From positions 1 through 34,339 of the forward strand of contig JBGTIU010000072.1 of assembly GCA_041745515.1 (NCBI GenBank): 34,339 nt of DNA, read 5' to 3'. Within the stretch, counting starts at the first letter, position 1. Each line of letters starts with the position of its first letter. The position numbers and the translations under genes were made by a program. The notes under the pieces were generated by a model, which saw nothing but the letters and a program-made list of their open reading frames with translations, made no database searches and was not told where the DNA came from. Positions 31,929-34,339 of the stretch are shown here, one piece after another. The stretch is from JAKFWF01 sp041745515. GTDB taxonomy: Bacteria > Pseudomonadota > Alphaproteobacteria > Rhizobiales > Hyphomicrobiaceae.

Positions 31929-32280
31929 TTTCACGCATCATCAAAAACGCCCTGAAATCTTGCCTTCCCGGAAACTGCGTCGACCATAGGGAGACGCGGT
32001 TATCCGGGATCGCGTCCTATCGATGGGACGTGATCCCGGCTCTCGCTCGTTACTTGGAGCGTGAGCTCTTGGCATTGGCGCAGGCTCGGCCGGGAAGGCG
32101 GCTGGGAGAGGTGGGGTTCGATCGATGCCAGGCATTGGCTGTCTCCATTGCGTATCCCTGAATCGGTGCGCCAAAGCTCCCACCTAAAAGCGGCTTCGGG
32201 CAGATATCAACCGAGCTTGTTATTGGCAGCACCGTCGATCACGTGCCATCAACATTGCTTGAGCCGCAAATGAGCCCTCC
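31929..32280. other. Intergenic region between queA and tgt
   Basis: About 350 bases, without a gene. It contains REP-like copy B (31966-32009) and otherwise nothing I recognise. tgt's only usable start (TTG) lies at its end. Confidence 0.5.
31966..32009 (-). repeat. REP-like palindromic element, copy B
   Basis: Arms TCCCGGAAACTGCGTC and GACGCGGTTATCCGGGA around GACCATAGGGA-like loop sequence. It is the inverse orientation of copy A at 23736-23779, with four mismatches in 44 bases. Confidence 0.65.
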
Positions 32281-33411
32281 TTGTCCGACCCCTTCGCATT
32301 TTCCCTCATCACCACCAGCGGCGACGCGCGCCTCGGCGAGATTGCGACCCCACGCGGGGCCATCCGCACGCCGGCGTTCATGCCGGTCGGCACCGCCGGC
32401 ACGGTGAAGGCGCTTTATCCCGATCAGGTTAAAGCCGCCGGCGCCGACATCGTGCTCGGCAATACCTACCACCTGATGCTGCGGCCCGGTGCCGAGCGCG
32501 TCGCCCGGTTGGGCGGGCTGCACAAATTCATGCGGTGGGATGGCCCGATCCTGACCGACAGCGGTGGCTTCCAGGTGATGAGCCTCAAGGGCCTGCGCAA
32601 GCTCACCGAAGACGGCGTCACCTTCCAGTCGCACATCGACGGGTCGACACATACGATGTCGCCGGAGCGCTCGATCGAGATCCAATGCCTGCTTGGCGCC
32701 GACATCCAGATGCAGCTTGACGAGTGCATCGAGTTGCCGGCAACGCAGGAACGCGCCACGGCGGCCATGGAGCTCAGCCTCAGGTGGGCGGAGCGCTGCA
32801 AGCGGGCATTCGAAAGATTCGGCAAGCCCGGGCAAGCTCTATTCGGAATTGTGCAGGGTGCCACCGATCTCGAGCTGCGCCGCCGCTCTGCCCAGGAACT
32901 CGCCGGCATGAATTTCGACGGCTACGCTGTCGGCGGTCTGGCGGTCGGTGAGGGGCAGGACGCCATGCTCGCTACGCTCGACGGGACCTTAGCCCATCTG
33001 CCGTCATCGAAGCCACGCTACCTGATGGGCGTCGGCACGCCGGTCGACATCATCGAGGCGGTGGCGCGCGGCATCGACATGTTCGATTGCGTGATGCCGA
33101 CGCGCTCGGGACGGCACGGGCAAGCGTTTACCTGGGGCGGCAAGGTCAACCTCAAGAACGCCCGCCATGCGGAAGACACTGCGCCGCTCGACGCCAACAG
33201 TATGTGTCCGGCCGCGCGCGACTACTCCAGGGCCTACCTGCATCACCTGATGAAATCGGGCGAGTATCTGGGCCCCATGCTGCTGTCATGGGCCAACACC
33301 GCGTTCTATCAGGACCTGATGGCGGCGATCCGCCAGGCCATCGCCGAGAACCGATATGCCGATTTCGTCTCCGAGCACCGAGCGGCGCTATCGGGCAACG
33401 AGGCGGTTTGA
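32281..33411 (+). CDS. tgt: tRNA-guanine transglycosylase (queuine/preQ1 type)
   Basis: A 376-residue Tgt. Key residues by motif: Asp93 in ILTDSGGFQVMSL, Asp147 in QLDECIELP, GGLAVGEG, and nucleophile Asp269 in MFDCVMPTRSGRHG. It exchanges G34 for preQ1 in tRNAs, with QueA acting afterwards. The structural zinc site is degenerate: the CxCxxC pattern is Ser307-Met-Cys309-Pro-Ala-Ala312, and the distal His position (in LLSWAN) is Ala338, so only one canonical ligand remains. The start is TTG 32281; an in-frame stop lies 19 bases before it and no ATG or GTG is available between. Convergent with glpX. Confidence 0.93.
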   Translation: MSDPFAFSLITTSGDARLGEIATPRGAIRTPAFMPVGTAGTVKALYPDQVKAAGADIVLGNTYHLMLRPGAERVARLGGLHKFMRWDGPILTDSGGFQVMSLKGLRKLTEDGVTFQSHIDGSTHTMSPERSIEIQCLLGADIQMQLDECIELPATQERATAAMELSLRWAERCKRAFERFGKPGQALFGIVQGATDLELRRRSAQELAGMNFDGYAVGGLAVGEGQDAMLATLDGTLAHLPSSKPRYLMGVGTPVDIIEAVARGIDMFDCVMPTRSGRHGQAFTWGGKVNLKNARHAEDTAPLDANSMCPAARDYSRAYLHHLMKSGEYLGPMLLSWANTAFYQDLMAAIRQAIAENRYADFVSEHRAALSGNEAV

Positions 33412-33446
33412 CTGCCCTCTCCCCGTTTTTCACGGGGAGAGGGCAG
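33412..33446. terminator. Bidirectional terminator between tgt and glpX
   Basis: A perfect 15-bp stem (CTGCCCTCTCCCCGT and ACGGGGAGAGGGCAG) with a five-base loop starting right after the tgt stop codon and 24 bases before the glpX end, serving both convergent genes. It lacks a long T-run outside the stem. Confidence 0.75.
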
Positions 33447-33470
33447 TCGCAACTCGATCGCATTGCCAGT

Positions 33471-34339
33471 TCAAACCACCGGCAGCTTGGTGCCGACTGT
33501 TCGCAGCGTGGTCTTGATGCGCCGCACTGTGCCGGTCTTCGCGCGCATCACGATGGTTTCGGTCTCGGCGAAGTCACCACGGAACTTCACGCCTTCGAGC
33601 AATGAGCCGCCGGTCACTCCGGTGGCGGAAAAGATCACGTCGGCGGACGCCATGTCCTGCATCGAGTATTTACGCGTCACGTCTGCGCCCATCTTGGCGG
33701 CGCGCGCCCTTTCCTCGTCCTTTTGCGGCATCAGCCGGCCCTGCATCTGGCCGCCGATGCAGCGCAATGCCGCCGCTGCCAGCACGCCTTCCGGCGCCCC
33801 GCCAGAGCCTAGGTAGATGTCGATGCCCGTCTCGGCCGAGTTGGTGCACCAGATCACGCCCGCGATATCGCCATCCGGGATCAACTGCACGCCAGCCCCA
33901 CAATCGCGCACGGCCTTGATCAGCTCGGCATGGCGCGGCCGATCGAGAATGCAAGCCATGATCTCCTCTATCGGCACGCCCTTGGCCTTGGCGAGAGCGC
34001 GCAGGTTGTCGCCTGGTGACCTGTCGAGATCAACGACGCCGTCCGGATAGCCTGGCCCGATTGCGATCTTGTTCATGTACATGTCGGGCGCATGCAGCAA
34101 CCCGCCGCGTTCGGCGATGGCGAGCACCGCCAGCGCATTCGGCATTGCCTTGGCGCAGATCGTGGTGCCCTCTAGCGGATCGACGGCGATGTCGACGGCC
34201 GGACCGTTGCCGGTGCCGACCTTCTCGCCGATGAACAGCATCGGCGCTTCATCCATCTCGCCTTCGCCGATGACAACGGTGCCGTCGATATTGACGCGGC
34301 CAAGCTCGTGCCTCATCGAGTCGACCGCCGCCTTGTCGG
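33471..34339 (-). CDS. glpX: Class II fructose-1,6-bisphosphatase, N-terminus outside the window
   Basis: About 288 residues of the C-terminal part. Motifs: VVIGEGEMDEAPMLFIGE, the metal/phosphate site DIAVDPLEGTT, YMNKIAIG, LIPDGDIAGVIWC, and GSGGAPEGVLAAAALRCIGG. The upstream codons at the window edge (DKAAVDSMRHEL) continue the same family, so the start lies outside. It removes the 1-phosphate of fructose-1,6-bisphosphate in gluconeogenesis or the Calvin cycle. It is convergent with tgt. Confidence 0.95.
   Translation of the reverse strand, partial: DKAAVDSMRHELGRVNIDGTVVIGEGEMDEAPMLFIGEKVGTGNGPAVDIAVDPLEGTTICAKAMPNALAVLAIAERGGLLHAPDMYMNKIAIGPGYPDGVVDLDRSPGDNLRALAKAKGVPIEEIMACILDRPRHAELIKAVRDCGAGVQLIPDGDIAGVIWCTNSAETGIDIYLGSGGAPEGVLAAAALRCIGGQMQGRLMPQKDEERARAAKMGADVTRKYSMQDMASADVIFSATGVTGGSLLEGVKFRGDFAETETIVMRAKTGTVRRIKTTLRTVGTKLPVV

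Noticed and set aside
1..34339. CRISPR array, rRNA genes, riboswitches or insertion sequences with transposase
   Set aside because: No regularly spaced repeats, rRNA-like sequence or transposase motifs were seen in the window.

Overview
The window is about 34.3 kb of GC-rich DNA from an alphaproteobacterium, most likely a member of the Rhizobiales near Bradyrhizobium, Rhodopseudomonas or Afipia. Evidence for this is the gene content (queA and tgt on either side of Rhizobiales-type palindromic repeats, class II glpX, tandem cyclophilins, an AqpS-type arsenic module) and a tRNA-His remnant with discriminator base A73, a peculiarity of this group. All assignments come from reading the sequence and from family knowledge; no database search was made.

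Left part (1-13.4 kb): the start of a secreted protein, a GIY-YIG protein, and a four-gene minus-strand catabolic operon (two-subunit TPP decarboxylase, Fe-S sugar-acid-type dehydratase, RraA-type aldolase). After a GNAT acetyltransferase comes a secreted subtilase with a long charged coiled coil, convergent with an ECF sigma/anti-sigma pair. A periplasmic Cache protein, small proteins and a CsbD stress protein follow. Next is a minus-strand amino-acid pair (class III aminotransferase and Asp/Glu racemase-type enzyme) with the decayed end of an FAD oxidoreductase upstream.

Middle part (13.66-22.9 kb): this looks like an integrated element. It begins at the 3' part of a tRNA-His gene, a classical attachment-site scar, followed by an intact DUF4102-type tyrosine integrase. 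Then come a frameshifted sulfite-oxidase-family gene, its likely cytochrome c partner and a TauE/SafE permease. The arsenic region has two units: arsR1-arsC-aqpS (arsenate reduction plus aquaglyceroporin) and arsR2-arsO-MFS. The ArsO-like flavoprotein ends in a tail with nine cysteines. The far end of the element cannot be placed.

Right part (23.4-34.3 kb): tRNA-Pro(CGG), a repeat-rich intergenic region, then a compact set of secreted DUF547 protein, TVP38/TMEM64 membrane protein, MerA-like disulfide oxidoreductase and orphan histidine kinase. A HigBA toxin-antitoxin locus follows, in which a one-base shift disables the toxin and reads into the antitoxin. Housekeeping genes come last: periplasmic and cytoplasmic cyclophilins separated by a strong G-rich hairpin, queA, tgt (with most canonical zinc ligands replaced) and, convergent to it, a partial glpX.

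The points most worth a second look are the Cys-tailed ArsO/MFS unit, the decarboxylase-dehydratase-aldolase operon, the DUF547/TVP38/MerA-like set, the HigB-HigA in-frame fusion, the degenerate zinc site in Tgt, the tRNA-His scar and the palindromic/G-quadruplex-like repeats.
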